Below, one piece after another: positions 6,365 through 13,058 of a DNA stretch of 13,405 nucleotides (positions within the stretch are counted from its first letter, which is position 1; every line of letters begins with the position of its first letter). The translations under genes and the position numbers were made by a program. The DNA lies in NCBI GenBank assembly GCA_021831005.1, contig JAKBNO010000004.1, forward strand, positions 1-13,405, read 5' to 3'. The DNA comes from Thermoplasmata archaeon. Its GTDB lineage: Archaea > Thermoplasmatota > Thermoplasmata > Thermoplasmatales > GCA-001856825. Below the pieces are notes generated by a model. The model did no database searches. It was given only the letters and a program-made list of their open reading frames with translations, and was not told the origin of the DNA.

Positions 6365-7876
6365 TTAATTCCACATATTCTTGACTATTTCCTCTGTTTT
6401 CCTTTTGGTCTCTTCAGATAGGTCTAACATTTTCTTTCTGTACTCTTCTATGAAGGCAGTATCCTTGATCAGTCCCAGGTTTATCTTCACGTTCTGCATA
6501 GATCCGTATACAGATGAAGAGATGAATAGTGCAGCGCAGTACACGTCGGAGAGCGCATTCTTGTTCCCCTTCTCTATCAGCAATGGTAGATAATCCAGAA
6601 GGGATGCCGCAAGCTTTCCGGTTGCGTATGGAACCTGCGTTGCCTCCTTGAGTCTTTCCTGGATCTTTCTCGTCCTCTCCTCCTTCTCCTCCGGAGTCCC
6701 TTTAGGAAGTGAAAGCGAGCGTGTGAGATTGTCATAAGCCTTGGTGTCCCTGTCAGATTGATTGTAGAGCTGCCATACCAGTTCCCCCGCGTCCCTCTTT
6801 ATCGCTTTCATTTTTTCCTGAACTTCCTCGTACCCTTTCTTTCCGACAGTTAGTCCGGCAACCATTGCAACAAGGGCGGCTCCCATTGAGCCCACCAACC
6901 CGCTGGCGGATCCTCCACCTGGAGCTGGCTTGTCGCTGGCGAGGTCAGCCAGGTAGCCCTTGATGCTGTCCTTTGAAAATATTTCCAGGAGTTTCTTTTC
7001 CAAAATCTGGTTCTCGGAGAATTCTCTGTTCATCAAATAAAACCTGTATATTTCCTCAAGTGCCTGCAGCGGTATCATACCCACTAGCTCTGACCTGCTG
7101 ACAGGGAGTCCCCTCGATTGACCCTCTCTCTTGACAAATTCAAATACTTCTGGAACTGCCGTTTCTTTGTAATTGATAAGGTTCATCGAGACTTGCGTTT
7201 CCTTTGTTTCGGCCAGGTTGAATCCAAGCGCTCTCACGTTCTTCAGTCCACCAGTTCTTTCGCGCGTCCTCTTTGCTATTTCCTTGACAGGTTTGATCTC
7301 CTCAGTATGGAAATCCACATTGAACGCTATCAGGAATTCCCTCGCTCCGATTATCGAGGCTCCCGCTTTCCCCAACTTCTTGGGTCCGAAATCAGGTGCA
7401 TATTTTTCGTCTGTAGAGATTGCTTCCTTCAGTTGTTCGTACTGGAATTTCTCGCTCCTGATATCGGGAAGCTCTTTCCTGGCGGGACTTAGCGCAGCAT
7501 CTGAGTACAGGAAAACAGGTATTCCAAGCTCCTCACCAACCCTCCGACCGAGTCGCCTTGCCAGGTCTACACAGTATTCCCTTGTCGTTCCCAGCATTGG
7601 CACGAAAGGTACCACGTCCGTAGCGCCGAATCTTGGGTGCTCCCCCTTGTGCGAGTCTAGATCGATGAGTTCGCTTGCCCTCTTTATTGATTCGAACATC
7701 GCGTTCAACATCGATTCTCCTTCCCCAACAACGGTCACAACACATCTGTTGTGGTCCGAATTCATCTCAACATCAATTACGTCAACGGGATACTTCTTGA
7801 TCGAGTCAATAATGGAGTCGATCTTCCCCCTGTCCCTCCCCTCACTGTAGTTGGGTACACATTCTACATAGTTCAT
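6365..7876 (-). CDS. ftcd: Bifunctional glutamate formiminotransferase / formimino-THF cyclodeaminase
   Basis: The N-terminal half transfers the formimino group of N-formiminoglutamate, from histidine breakdown, to THF. The C-terminal half deaminates it to 5,10-methenyl-THF. The 503 residues show both: ECVPNYSEGR (5-14), HPRFGATDVVPFVP (80-93; H80 corresponds to the catalytic His of the transferase) and FNLAETKETQVSMNL (219-233), then a linker near 285-305 and the all-helical cyclodeaminase with its folate loop SDKPAPGGGSASGL (314-327). The fused form is the mammalian FTCD arrangement; many prokaryotes encode the halves separately. The ATG lies 17 bases after the kbl stop with only a weak Shine-Dalgarno. 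No other histidine-degradation gene (hutH, hutU, hutI) is within the window. Confidence 0.96.
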   Translation of the reverse strand: MNYVECVPNYSEGRDRGKIDSIIDSIKKYPVDVIDVEMNSDHNRCVVTVVGEGESMLNAMFESIKRASELIDLDSHKGEHPRFGATDVVPFVPMLGTTREYCVDLARRLGRRVGEELGIPVFLYSDAALSPARKELPDIRSEKFQYEQLKEAISTDEKYAPDFGPKKLGKAGASIIGAREFLIAFNVDFHTEEIKPVKEIAKRTRERTGGLKNVRALGFNLAETKETQVSMNLINYKETAVPEVFEFVKREGQSRGLPVSRSELVGMIPLQALEEIYRFYLMNREFSENQILEKKLLEIFSKDSIKGYLADLASDKPAPGGGSASGLVGSMGAALVAMVAGLTVGKKGYEEVQEKMKAIKRDAGELVWQLYNQSDRDTKAYDNLTRSLSLPKGTPEEKEERTRKIQERLKEATQVPYATGKLAASLLDYLPLLIEKGNKNALSDVYCAALFISSSVYGSMQNVKINLGLIKDTAFIEEYRKKMLDLSEETKRKTEEIVKNMWN

Positions 7877-7893
7877 GATTTCACACTCTCAGT

Positions 7894-9072
7894 TCATATG
7901 AGCTTCAGTTTTTTTCCAACTTCTTCGAACTTGTCTCCCGCATACTTCAGGTCTTCCCTTGAATGGACCGCCGACGGCATCAACCTGATTCTGGCTGCAC
8001 CTTTGGCGACTGTTGGAAACACTATCGGAGATGCAAACACGCCTTCCTCGTACAGGGTCTTGCTTAGATCGATTGTCTCTTTCTCCCCTCCCACCATAAC
8101 GGGCGTAATTGGAGTCTTGCTCTTTCCCGTGTTGTAACCGATGTTCCTGAGTTTTTCTTTCAGGAATTCTGAGTTATTCCACAGTTTCTTTAGCAGTGAG
8201 TCGTCCCTATCCATTATCTCGATGCTCTTCATGATCGCTGCTACTTCCCCGGGATTCAGCGCAGAACTAAACAGGAAGGGCCTTGCTTTTTGTTTCAGAT
8301 AATCCATCAGCTCCTTTCTGCCTGCGACGAAACCACCCATGACTCCAACCGCCTTTGAAAAAGTGCCCATTTCAATGTCAACTTTTCCCGTCAGCTTGAA
8401 GTGATCAACTATACCTCTTCCGTGATCTCCGAGGACACCTTCCCCGTGGGCATCATCCACGTAAATCATCGATTCATATTTTTCGCCAACTTCCGCCTCC
8501 TCGTTCAGCGGCGCAATGTCGCCATCCATGCTGAACACGCCATCCGTCACTATCAGAGACTTCTTTCCTGTTGATCTCTCTGCTTTCAGTTTCGCTTCGA
8601 GATCTGCTACAGAGTTGTGCGAAAACACTACCCTCTTGGCCGAACTCAGTCTCACTCCGTCTATTATGCTTGCGTGATTGAGTTCCTCGCTGAAAACAAG
8701 GTCCTCTTTGCCTACCAGTGCCGGAATTGTTCCAAGGTTCGCCAGGAGGCCACCTTGGTAGACAAGAGATGACTCCATGTGCTTGAACTGCGCTATCTTC
8801 TCTTCGAGCTTTATATGTAGTTCCATCGTACCTGCGATGCTCCTCACTGCACCTGCCCCTACTCCATAAGTGTCAATAGCTTCGTGCATTGCCTTCTTGA
8901 CTTCAGGATTGTTCGCAAGCCCGAGGTAATTGTTGGAGCATAGGTTCAACAATTTTCGTCCATCTATCTTGACCCACGCGCCCTGAGAAGTTTGAAGAGT
9001 TCGTATGGGAATGTAACGGCCGGTCTCTTTCAAAACTCTAACTTCCTCCCCCACCCAGTCCATTTTTCCCAT
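7894..9072 (-). CDS. kbl: 2-Amino-3-ketobutyrate CoA ligase (glycine C-acetyltransferase)
   Basis: This PLP-dependent alpha-oxoamine synthase cleaves 2-amino-3-ketobutyrate with CoA to glycine and acetyl-CoA, the second step of threonine breakdown after threonine dehydrogenase. The 392 residues have family length and motifs: LCSNNYLGLANNPEV (44-58), GAGAVRSIAGT (72-82), NHAS (132-135), DDAHGEGVLG (206-215) and GTFSKAVGVMGG with PLP-lysine K240. 8-Amino-7-oxononanoate synthase (BioF) and 5-aminolevulinate synthase share the fold; the nearby threonine dehydrogenase and threonine ammonia-lyase favour KBL. The ATG at 9072 fits leaderless spacing from the TATA box near 9099; a second in-frame ATG three codons later is possible. 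It is the first gene of the four-gene operon. Confidence 0.92.
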   Translation of the reverse strand: MGKMDWVGEEVRVLKETGRYIPIRTLQTSQGAWVKIDGRKLLNLCSNNYLGLANNPEVKKAMHEAIDTYGVGAGAVRSIAGTMELHIKLEEKIAQFKHMESSLVYQGGLLANLGTIPALVGKEDLVFSEELNHASIIDGVRLSSAKRVVFSHNSVADLEAKLKAERSTGKKSLIVTDGVFSMDGDIAPLNEEAEVGEKYESMIYVDDAHGEGVLGDHGRGIVDHFKLTGKVDIEMGTFSKAVGVMGGFVAGRKELMDYLKQKARPFLFSSALNPGEVAAIMKSIEIMDRDDSLLKKLWNNSEFLKEKLRNIGYNTGKSKTPITPVMVGGEKETIDLSKTLYEEGVFASPIVFPTVAKGAARIRLMPSAVHSREDLKYAGDKFEEVGKKLKLI

Positions 9073-9094
9073 GGCCCGGAATCTTTATAGCAGT

Positions 9095-9104
9095 CATATA
9101 TTTT
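9095..9104 (-). promoter_or_regulatory. TATA box of the kbl-ftcd-fhs-ilvA operon
   Basis: The minus strand reads AAAATATATG, centred about 27 bases upstream of the kbl ATG, so the mRNA would be nearly leaderless. A second, closer TATAAAG (about 9083-9091) is too near the ATG to serve that start. No other promoter is evident before threonine ammonia-lyase, and the gaps are 17, 16 and -32 bases, so the four genes are probably one transcript. Confidence 0.6.
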
Positions 9105-9171
9105 GCTCAGGCGCACTTTTCTAAGAACTCTTAAGTAATGGAGTTTAGTTAAGATAAAATAGGAATTAAAG

Positions 9172-9966
9172 TTGAGTATTTTTAAAGCTTGGGTATCAGT
9201 GTCTTTGATAGTCATAATTACTTTTCTCTCCTTTAGAGCTCTCTCATCCGCTCAATCAGCTCATGAGACCAACTCGAACTGGTTGTTCGTAGGGGCGGAA
9301 TTCAATTATTCGGAAAAAATGATCGTGAAGCAGCCGTCTTACAATAACAACTCGTTGTACTTTGACTATTTTGAGGTGACTTCATTGGGCAAGCAAATAT
9401 TCAATTTTTCTGAAAGATCGAAAGTTTACGGACATTTGGGGTTGCCACAGAACGGGACACTTCCACTCAACGCTTCAGTTGTGATCTCACAGAAGGGTGA
9501 CACGGGTTCATATCCTGGCGGATCGTTCTTTGTAGTCAATGGATCAATATTGAAACAGATTGCCGTAAACGCAAGTCTGTACTACAACTACAAGAACTCA
9601 ACTGCACCGCTGAATATATCTGTGACCAATTACACTCTGGGATCAATGGAAATTCCATCATACAGGTTGAGCGCCATCGAACCCACCTATACCTTTGCTT
9701 CTCCTAGCGATAGCACCAATCATGTCCGTGTCATTATCACCCTCGTCGTGGATGCCTCCAACGGCATTGTGCTCTATGAAAACGAGAATCAAACTTATCC
9801 TGAGACCTTTTTCATCGACACCATATTCACTATCCAGAATTCGAACTTCCAGATGACGGTGACTACCCACACATCCCAGTACAACTTGACGTGGATTGTT
9901 CTTACAATTGTGATACTGGCTGGTCTATCAGTCTTGATTTACGCAACGAGATTCGGAAGAAGATGA
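9172..9966 (+). CDS. Type I membrane-anchored surface protein with signal peptide and many sequons
   Basis: The 264-residue frame starts at TTG 9172; the true start is uncertain because no TATA sits at leaderless distance and GTG 9196 also precedes the hydrophobic core. Residues about 7-20 (WVSVSLIVIITFLS) look like a signal peptide with a possible cleavage site after the SSAQSA region. Residues about 240-258 (WIVLTIVILAGLSVLIYA) form a C-terminal membrane helix followed by the basic stop-transfer RFGRR, so the roughly 210-residue body lies outside the cell. The body has about 12 N-x-S/T sequons and a beta-rich, Asn/Ser/Thr/Tyr composition like the 1884-2798 protein. No family was recognised. 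It is divergent from kbl and may be a surface or S-layer-associated protein. Confidence 0.8.
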   Translation: MSIFKAWVSVSLIVIITFLSFRALSSAQSAHETNSNWLFVGAEFNYSEKMIVKQPSYNNNSLYFDYFEVTSLGKQIFNFSERSKVYGHLGLPQNGTLPLNASVVISQKGDTGSYPGGSFFVVNGSILKQIAVNASLYYNYKNSTAPLNISVTNYTLGSMEIPSYRLSAIEPTYTFASPSDSTNHVRVIITLVVDASNGIVLYENENQTYPETFFIDTIFTIQNSNFQMTVTTHTSQYNLTWIVLTIVILAGLSVLIYATRFGRR

Positions 9967-10077
9967 GACGAAGAAATTCTGGATACTTGATCTCCAAGAT
10001 CTGCATTGAGAATCGTTGAAGGTAGTCAAGAGAGTCTTTGAGGATTGTCAGGGAACATAGTTAGAGAGACATTCCCA

Positions 10078-10085
10078 TTTTTTTT
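10078..10085 (+). terminator. Oligo-T terminator after the 9172-9966 gene
   Basis: A run of eight T residues lies 112 bases past the stop of the surface-protein gene and just upstream of the next promoter. Runs of T are typical euryarchaeal termination signals. A small perfect hairpin GATCT-CCA-AGATC (9989-10001) lies closer to the stop but has no T-run after it. Confidence 0.45.
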
Positions 10086-10094
10086 CTCGAGGAC

Positions 10095-10108
10095 GAAATA
10101 TTTTTTAC
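10095..10108 (+). promoter_or_regulatory. TATA box of threonine dehydrogenase
   Basis: The sequence GAAATATTTTTTAC is centred about 29 bases upstream of the ATG at 10131, which implies a leader of only a few bases. No Shine-Dalgarno precedes the ATG, in agreement with a near-leaderless transcript. Confidence 0.6.
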
Positions 10109-10130
10109 TCCTACATAACTGAGTGGGATA

Positions 10131-11093
10131 ATGGCGTTCGAGAGAATTCTGGTCACAGGGGCAGGGGGGCAGATAGGAAGCGAATTCGTTCCTTTCATTT
10201 CTGAAATTTTCGGGCGTGAAAGGATTATACCCTCGGATATCAAATCAAATCAAGCCAATCCCAGATTCATAAGTCTGGATGTTACTGACAAGTCGTCAGT
10301 AGACCTGGCAATTGACAAATACAGAATAGACACAATTTTCCATCTGGCCGCGATCTTATCTGCGACCGGAGAAAAGAATCCGGAGCTTGCTTACAGAGTC
10401 AATATATCTGGCATGTACAACATATTGGAGTCTGCCATTAAGAACAAGGTTGGACTAGTTCTTACGCCAAGTTCGATAGGAGTCTTTGGTCCCGATACTC
10501 CAAAAGAAAATGTCCCGATCGAGACAATAACTAGGCCGGTGACCATGTACGGAGTTTCAAAACTCATGGCAGAGCAGCTGGGAAACTACTATCACTCAAG
10601 ATTCGGTCTGAATGCAAGGGGGCTTCGTTTTCCCGGACTTATAAGTTACAAGACACCGCCCGGTGGTGGTACGACAGACTATTCAGTCGAAATGATCATT
10701 GAGGCTGTCAAGGGGAGGAATTATAAGTGCTTCCTCAAGGAAGATTCTAAACTACCGATGATGTACATGCCTGACGCCCTTGATTCGCTCTTGAGACTTG
10801 CAGAGGCTGAGGACTCCCGTCTAAAGCACAGGACGGATTTCAACATCACCTCCTTTTCAATTACCCCCAAGCAGCTTGAACTTGAGCTTAGGAACTATTT
10901 CCCCTCATTTGGTGTAACTTACGAGCCAGATTTCAGGCAAGCCATCGCCGATTCGTGGCCAGGATCTATCGACGCCTCTGCGGCCAAGCAGGAGTGGGAC
11001 TTCCATCCAAACTATGGTCTGAAGGAAACAGCTGAAGACATGATTCTAAACCTGAGGAAAAATATCCCTTCTAACATCATCAAGAGGTCTTGA
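10131..11093 (+). CDS. tdh: L-threonine 3-dehydrogenase, short-chain (SDR/epimerase-like) type
   Basis: The enzyme oxidises L-threonine with NAD to 2-amino-3-ketobutyrate, the substrate of KBL encoded about 1.1 kb away. The 320 residues form an extended SDR like the threonine dehydrogenase characterised from Thermoplasma volcanium, not the zinc-dependent medium-chain type. Landmarks: nucleotide loop GAGGQIGSE (10-18), the acidic residue D36 after strand 2 that selects NAD, HLAAILSATGEKNPELAYRVN (71-91), the catalytic Ser region TPSSIGVFGP (112-121), the Y140-x3-K144 dyad in MYGVSK, and LRFPGLISYKTPPGGGTTDY, typical of this subfamily. A UDP-sugar epimerase is the main alternative; the substrate-loop sequence and the kbl neighbourhood argue against it. 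It has its own promoter, separate from the kbl operon. Confidence 0.92.
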   Translation: MAFERILVTGAGGQIGSEFVPFISEIFGRERIIPSDIKSNQANPRFISLDVTDKSSVDLAIDKYRIDTIFHLAAILSATGEKNPELAYRVNISGMYNILESAIKNKVGLVLTPSSIGVFGPDTPKENVPIETITRPVTMYGVSKLMAEQLGNYYHSRFGLNARGLRFPGLISYKTPPGGGTTDYSVEMIIEAVKGRNYKCFLKEDSKLPMMYMPDALDSLLRLAEAEDSRLKHRTDFNITSFSITPKQLELELRNYFPSFGVTYEPDFRQAIADSWPGSIDASAAKQEWDFHPNYGLKETAEDMILNLRKNIPSNIIKRS

Positions 11094-11106
11094 AGGAAGT
11101 ATTCCT
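11094..11106. repeat. Perfect 5-bp inverted repeat directly after the tdh stop
   Basis: AGGAA-GTA-TTCCT begins at the base after the TGA of tdh. The hairpin is short and only four T residues follow nearby (CTTTTGG). It may help end or protect the tdh mRNA, but chance is also likely. Confidence 0.3.
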
Positions 11107-11125
11107 AAGCTTTTGGAAAGAGTCA

Positions 11126-11143
11126 CTTAAAGCCTTAAGTATC
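11126..11143 (+). promoter_or_regulatory. TATA-like element of the 11160 gene, overlapping a small inverted repeat
   Basis: The element CTTAAGTATC is centred about 22 bases before the ATG at 11160, consistent with a leaderless mRNA. It overlaps the inverted repeat CTTAA-AGCC-TTAAG (11126-11139), a possible operator. The TATA match is weak. Confidence 0.4.
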
Positions 11144-11159
11144 CATTTACCCTGAGAAA

Positions 11160-12068
11160 ATGTTGACACGAGACGACATAATTCAGGTTTCTGATCTGGA
11201 GGAGCTCCAAGAGAAAACCCCTTTTCTCATCTATATCCCGGACAAGATTGAAGTCTCTAATGTGACTTATCGCAGGAACGGAACTAAGTGGGCTACCCTG
11301 AGATTTGAGTGCACGATCGAAGGCGAAAAGCTTCGAGTAAAGGAATTCTTTCTTGATTGGTTCTATCCGGGTTTCCCGAAGAGTCTCATGAACTCTTTCG
11401 TCTCATCCTATTCTTCCCTCAGTAGCTCGGTGCTGGAAGATAGAGCAATATTCTATGGAAAGAACTACAAGGGAAAGGAAGCGTCCTCCTCGTTCTCATT
11501 AGGGACACAGATTGAGATTGAGGGAGAGACCCAATTGAATGTCGGGAAATTGAGCGAAAGGATGGTTGCTCCTTTCATGAACGACAGGTTCGAGAACCTC
11601 CCATTTCGTGAGCGCTCTTTCTTTGCAAATGGTGGGAAACCGGAGTGGTTCGAGGAAGAACGGATAAGCAATCTCACCTGGCAAAGTCCCAATGAGAAAC
11701 TCTGCGTCGGGAGCCTCTGTCTTGATTCCATTGGCAAATTGACGAGGAACGGTAAATCACTGGAGACAATACTCGTGTTTTCTGAAGGGTACTACAGGAG
11801 GGCGGCCTGGGTGGACATCGCGGACTCAGATCCTGAAGTCAGACACCTGATCTATGATCTGAGAAAGGGGGGAAACTTTTTCGATGTTTTCGAAGATGGC
11901 GAGCCAAGGATAGCTTTCCGGAAAGATAGCGGACTGGCTATAGCCCAGTATCGCAGGGAGCAGTCTGTCACCACAATTTCTCTTTCTCCATTGTTCCAGA
12001 CGCCCGAGATTAATGATTTGATAAAGAATCTCGAGATTGCGTGCGAAAATTCGGAAAAATTTATCTGA
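11160..12068 (+). CDS. Unrecognised 302-residue soluble protein
   Basis: I do not recognise this family. The protein has no signal peptide or membrane helix and looks like a mixed alpha/beta cytosolic protein. It opens with MLTRDDIIQVSDLEELQEK, then a beta-rich part (FLIYIPDKIEVSNVTYRR, KWATLRFECTIEGEKLRVKEFFLDW). A charged, aromatic middle (about 130-175) follows. Cysteines form a C-x4-C pair (CVGSLC) near residue 185. The last quarter (FDVFEDGEPRIAFRKDSGL, TTISLSPLF) again alternates beta strands, so two related halves are conceivable. Composition and codon use do not differ visibly from neighbours. The start ATG sits at leaderless distance from its TATA-like element. Its 3' end contains the promoter of the following CoA-binding gene. 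Confidence 0.8.
   Translation: MLTRDDIIQVSDLEELQEKTPFLIYIPDKIEVSNVTYRRNGTKWATLRFECTIEGEKLRVKEFFLDWFYPGFPKSLMNSFVSSYSSLSSSVLEDRAIFYGKNYKGKEASSSFSLGTQIEIEGETQLNVGKLSERMVAPFMNDRFENLPFRERSFFANGGKPEWFEEERISNLTWQSPNEKLCVGSLCLDSIGKLTRNGKSLETILVFSEGYYRRAAWVDIADSDPEVRHLIYDLRKGGNFFDVFEDGEPRIAFRKDSGLAIAQYRREQSVTTISLSPLFQTPEINDLIKNLEIACENSEKFI
12057..12065 (+). promoter_or_regulatory. TATA box of the CoA-binding protein gene, inside the preceding ORF
   Basis: AAATTTATC is centred 28 bases upstream of the ATG at 12089 and overlaps the last codons of the 11160-12068 gene. It supports ATG 12089 as the start over the in-frame GTG at 12041, which lies upstream of the box. Confidence 0.55.
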
Positions 12069-12088
12069 AATTCTTGATTCAGAAGCTG

Positions 12089-12523
12089 ATGATTCTTGAT
12101 AAGCCAGCTATGATAAAGGGCTTGCTCGAAAAGAGCAAAAACATCGCTGTAGTCGGTATGTCTCCCAATCCCGAAAGGGATTCAAACAAGGTTGGAAAAT
12201 ATCTGATAGACAAGGGTTACAATGTTATCCCCGTCAATCCCACAGTGGATCAGATATATGGAAAGAAGGCGTACCCGACCATAATGGACATCCCAAAGGA
12301 CATCAAAATTGACATCGTTGATGTTTTCAGGAACCCGGAAGCTTCCAAGGAAGTGGTGATCCAGGCATCTGCTATCAACCCGAAAGCGGTATGGCTGCAA
12401 TTGGGGGCTGAGAGCCCAGATGTCATCAACACAGCACTATCAAAAAACCTCGACGTAGTCTACGGAATCTGCATAATGGTCACCCACCAAAAAGTGTCCG
12501 GCGGTATGGACTTCAGTATTTAA
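12089..12523 (+). CDS. CoA-binding-domain protein (YccU-like, Rossmann fold)
   Basis: The product is 144 residues from ATG 12089. It is a stand-alone CoA_binding_2-type Rossmann domain: nucleotide loop NIAVVGMSPNPERDSNKVGKYL (18-39), strand and turn GYNVIPVNPTVDQIYGKKAYPT (43-64), DIPKDIKIDIVDVFRNPE (67-84) and AVWLQLGAESP (100-110). The family is related to the CoA-binding part of succinyl-CoA and acyl-CoA synthetases and is thought to bind CoA or a similar cofactor. The enzymatic role is not established. A GTG at 12041 would add 16 residues, but it overlaps the upstream gene by 28 bases and sits before the TATA box. It is transcribed on its own. Confidence 0.88.
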   Translation: MILDKPAMIKGLLEKSKNIAVVGMSPNPERDSNKVGKYLIDKGYNVIPVNPTVDQIYGKKAYPTIMDIPKDIKIDIVDVFRNPEASKEVVIQASAINPKAVWLQLGAESPDVINTALSKNLDVVYGICIMVTHQKVSGGMDFSI

Positions 12524-12540
12524 GCAATTTTGATTTATAT

Positions 12541-12576
12541 TCGATGTTTTCTATAAGATATTTCTTATAAAATCGA
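12541..12576. repeat. AT-rich palindrome between the CoA-binding gene and the HU-like gene
   Basis: The core TATAAGA-TATT-TCTTATA (12552-12569) is a perfect 7-base inverted repeat. Outer arms TCGAT (12541-12545) and ATCGA (12572-12576) extend it across 36 bases. It begins 18 bases after one stop and ends 40 bases before the TATA box of the HU-like gene. It could be an operator, a binding site for the HU-like protein or a 3' hairpin. Confidence 0.5.
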
Positions 12577-12616
12577 TATTTTATGTACCAGCCGTAATTT
12601 TAAAAATAGCACTAAC

Positions 12617-12626
12617 TTTATATATT
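12617..12626 (+). promoter_or_regulatory. Strong TATA box of the HU-like gene
   Basis: TTTATATATT is close to the archaeal consensus and is centred 24 bases upstream of the ATG at 12646, the exact spacing of a leaderless transcript. It is the best TATA match in the window, fitting an abundant chromatin protein. Confidence 0.7.
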
Positions 12627-12645
12627 AAATGTAGATATTCTCAAT

Positions 12646-12915
12646 ATGGTCGGAATAAACGAGATTGCCAGAGACATCGCCAAGAGTTCCGGCGTATCTG
12701 TCAGAAGCGCTGAGTCAGTCATTAGGGGAACCTTCAAGGCTATTGTGACAAACATAAACAAGGGACAGAAGGTTAGAATTGCAGGATTCGGAATCTTCTC
12801 TAGGAAGCAAACAAAAGCAAGGAATGCAAAGAATCCTAGAACAAAGCAGATCATAAAGGTACCCTCCAAGAACAAAGTCCATTTCAGTGCATCTTCAAAG
12901 ATAAAATACAAGTAA
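12646..12915 (+). CDS. HU/IHF-family chromatin protein, HTa type
   Basis: The product is an 89-residue basic DNA-binding protein of the bacterial HU fold, the type Thermoplasmatales use in place of archaeal histones. Landmarks: MVGINEIARDIAKSSGVS at the start, helix 2 (SAESVIRGTFKAIVTNI), GQKVRIAGFGIF (40-51), the beta-arm with ARNAKNPRTKQ (58-68), whose P64 is the DNA-intercalating tip proline, and VPSKNKVHFSASSKIKY at the end. N- and C-terminal segments closely resemble HTa of Thermoplasma acidophilum from memory. HU dimers bend and coat DNA. The gene is monocistronic, with a strong promoter and a T-rich terminator. The family is widely held to have come from bacteria. Confidence 0.96.
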   Translation: MVGINEIARDIAKSSGVSVRSAESVIRGTFKAIVTNINKGQKVRIAGFGIFSRKQTKARNAKNPRTKQIIKVPSKNKVHFSASSKIKYK

Positions 12916-12926
12916 ACTTCTCTTAA

Positions 12927-12942
12927 TTTTTCATTTTTTTTT
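12927..12942 (+). terminator. Oligo-T terminator of the HU-like gene
   Basis: Two T-runs, five and nine bases long (TTTTTCA then TTTTTTTTT), begin 12 bases after the stop. This is the standard euryarchaeal terminator form and the clearest terminator in the window. Confidence 0.65.
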
Positions 12943-12972
12943 ATTTCTCCATATTCTTTCGATAACGAGCTC

Positions 12973-12982
12973 TTAAATATTT
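12973..12982 (+). promoter_or_regulatory. TATA box of the right-edge nuclease-like gene
   Basis: TTAAATATTT would start transcription near 13002, about 10 bases before a GTG at 13013 and about 57 before the ATG at 13059. Given the leaderless habit of this genome, it points to the GTG at 13013 as the original start. Confidence 0.5.
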
Positions 12983-13058
12983 GCTGCTTATCTAATTTTG
13001 TAATCCATTTTCGTGAATAGTACAGAGGTTTTTGATGAAAGCGGTAATTTGAGACTGG

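Noticed and set aside
5879..6421. 180-codon plus-strand ORF across the fhs start
   Set aside because: Antisense to the conserved P-loop end of fhs and the end of ftcd; no family resemblance.
7173..7850. 225-codon plus-strand ORF
   Set aside because: Shadow of ftcd on the opposite strand; composition is Ser/Leu/Phe-rich, as expected of an antisense reading, and it has no promoter.
9989..10001. GATCT-CCA-AGATC hairpin as a terminator or operator
   Set aside because: Short, not followed by a T-run, and not near a start; likely chance.
12041..12088. 16-codon N-terminal extension of the CoA-binding protein from GTG 12041
   Set aside because: It overlaps the preceding gene, lies upstream of a well-spaced TATA box, and adds residues not typical of the family.
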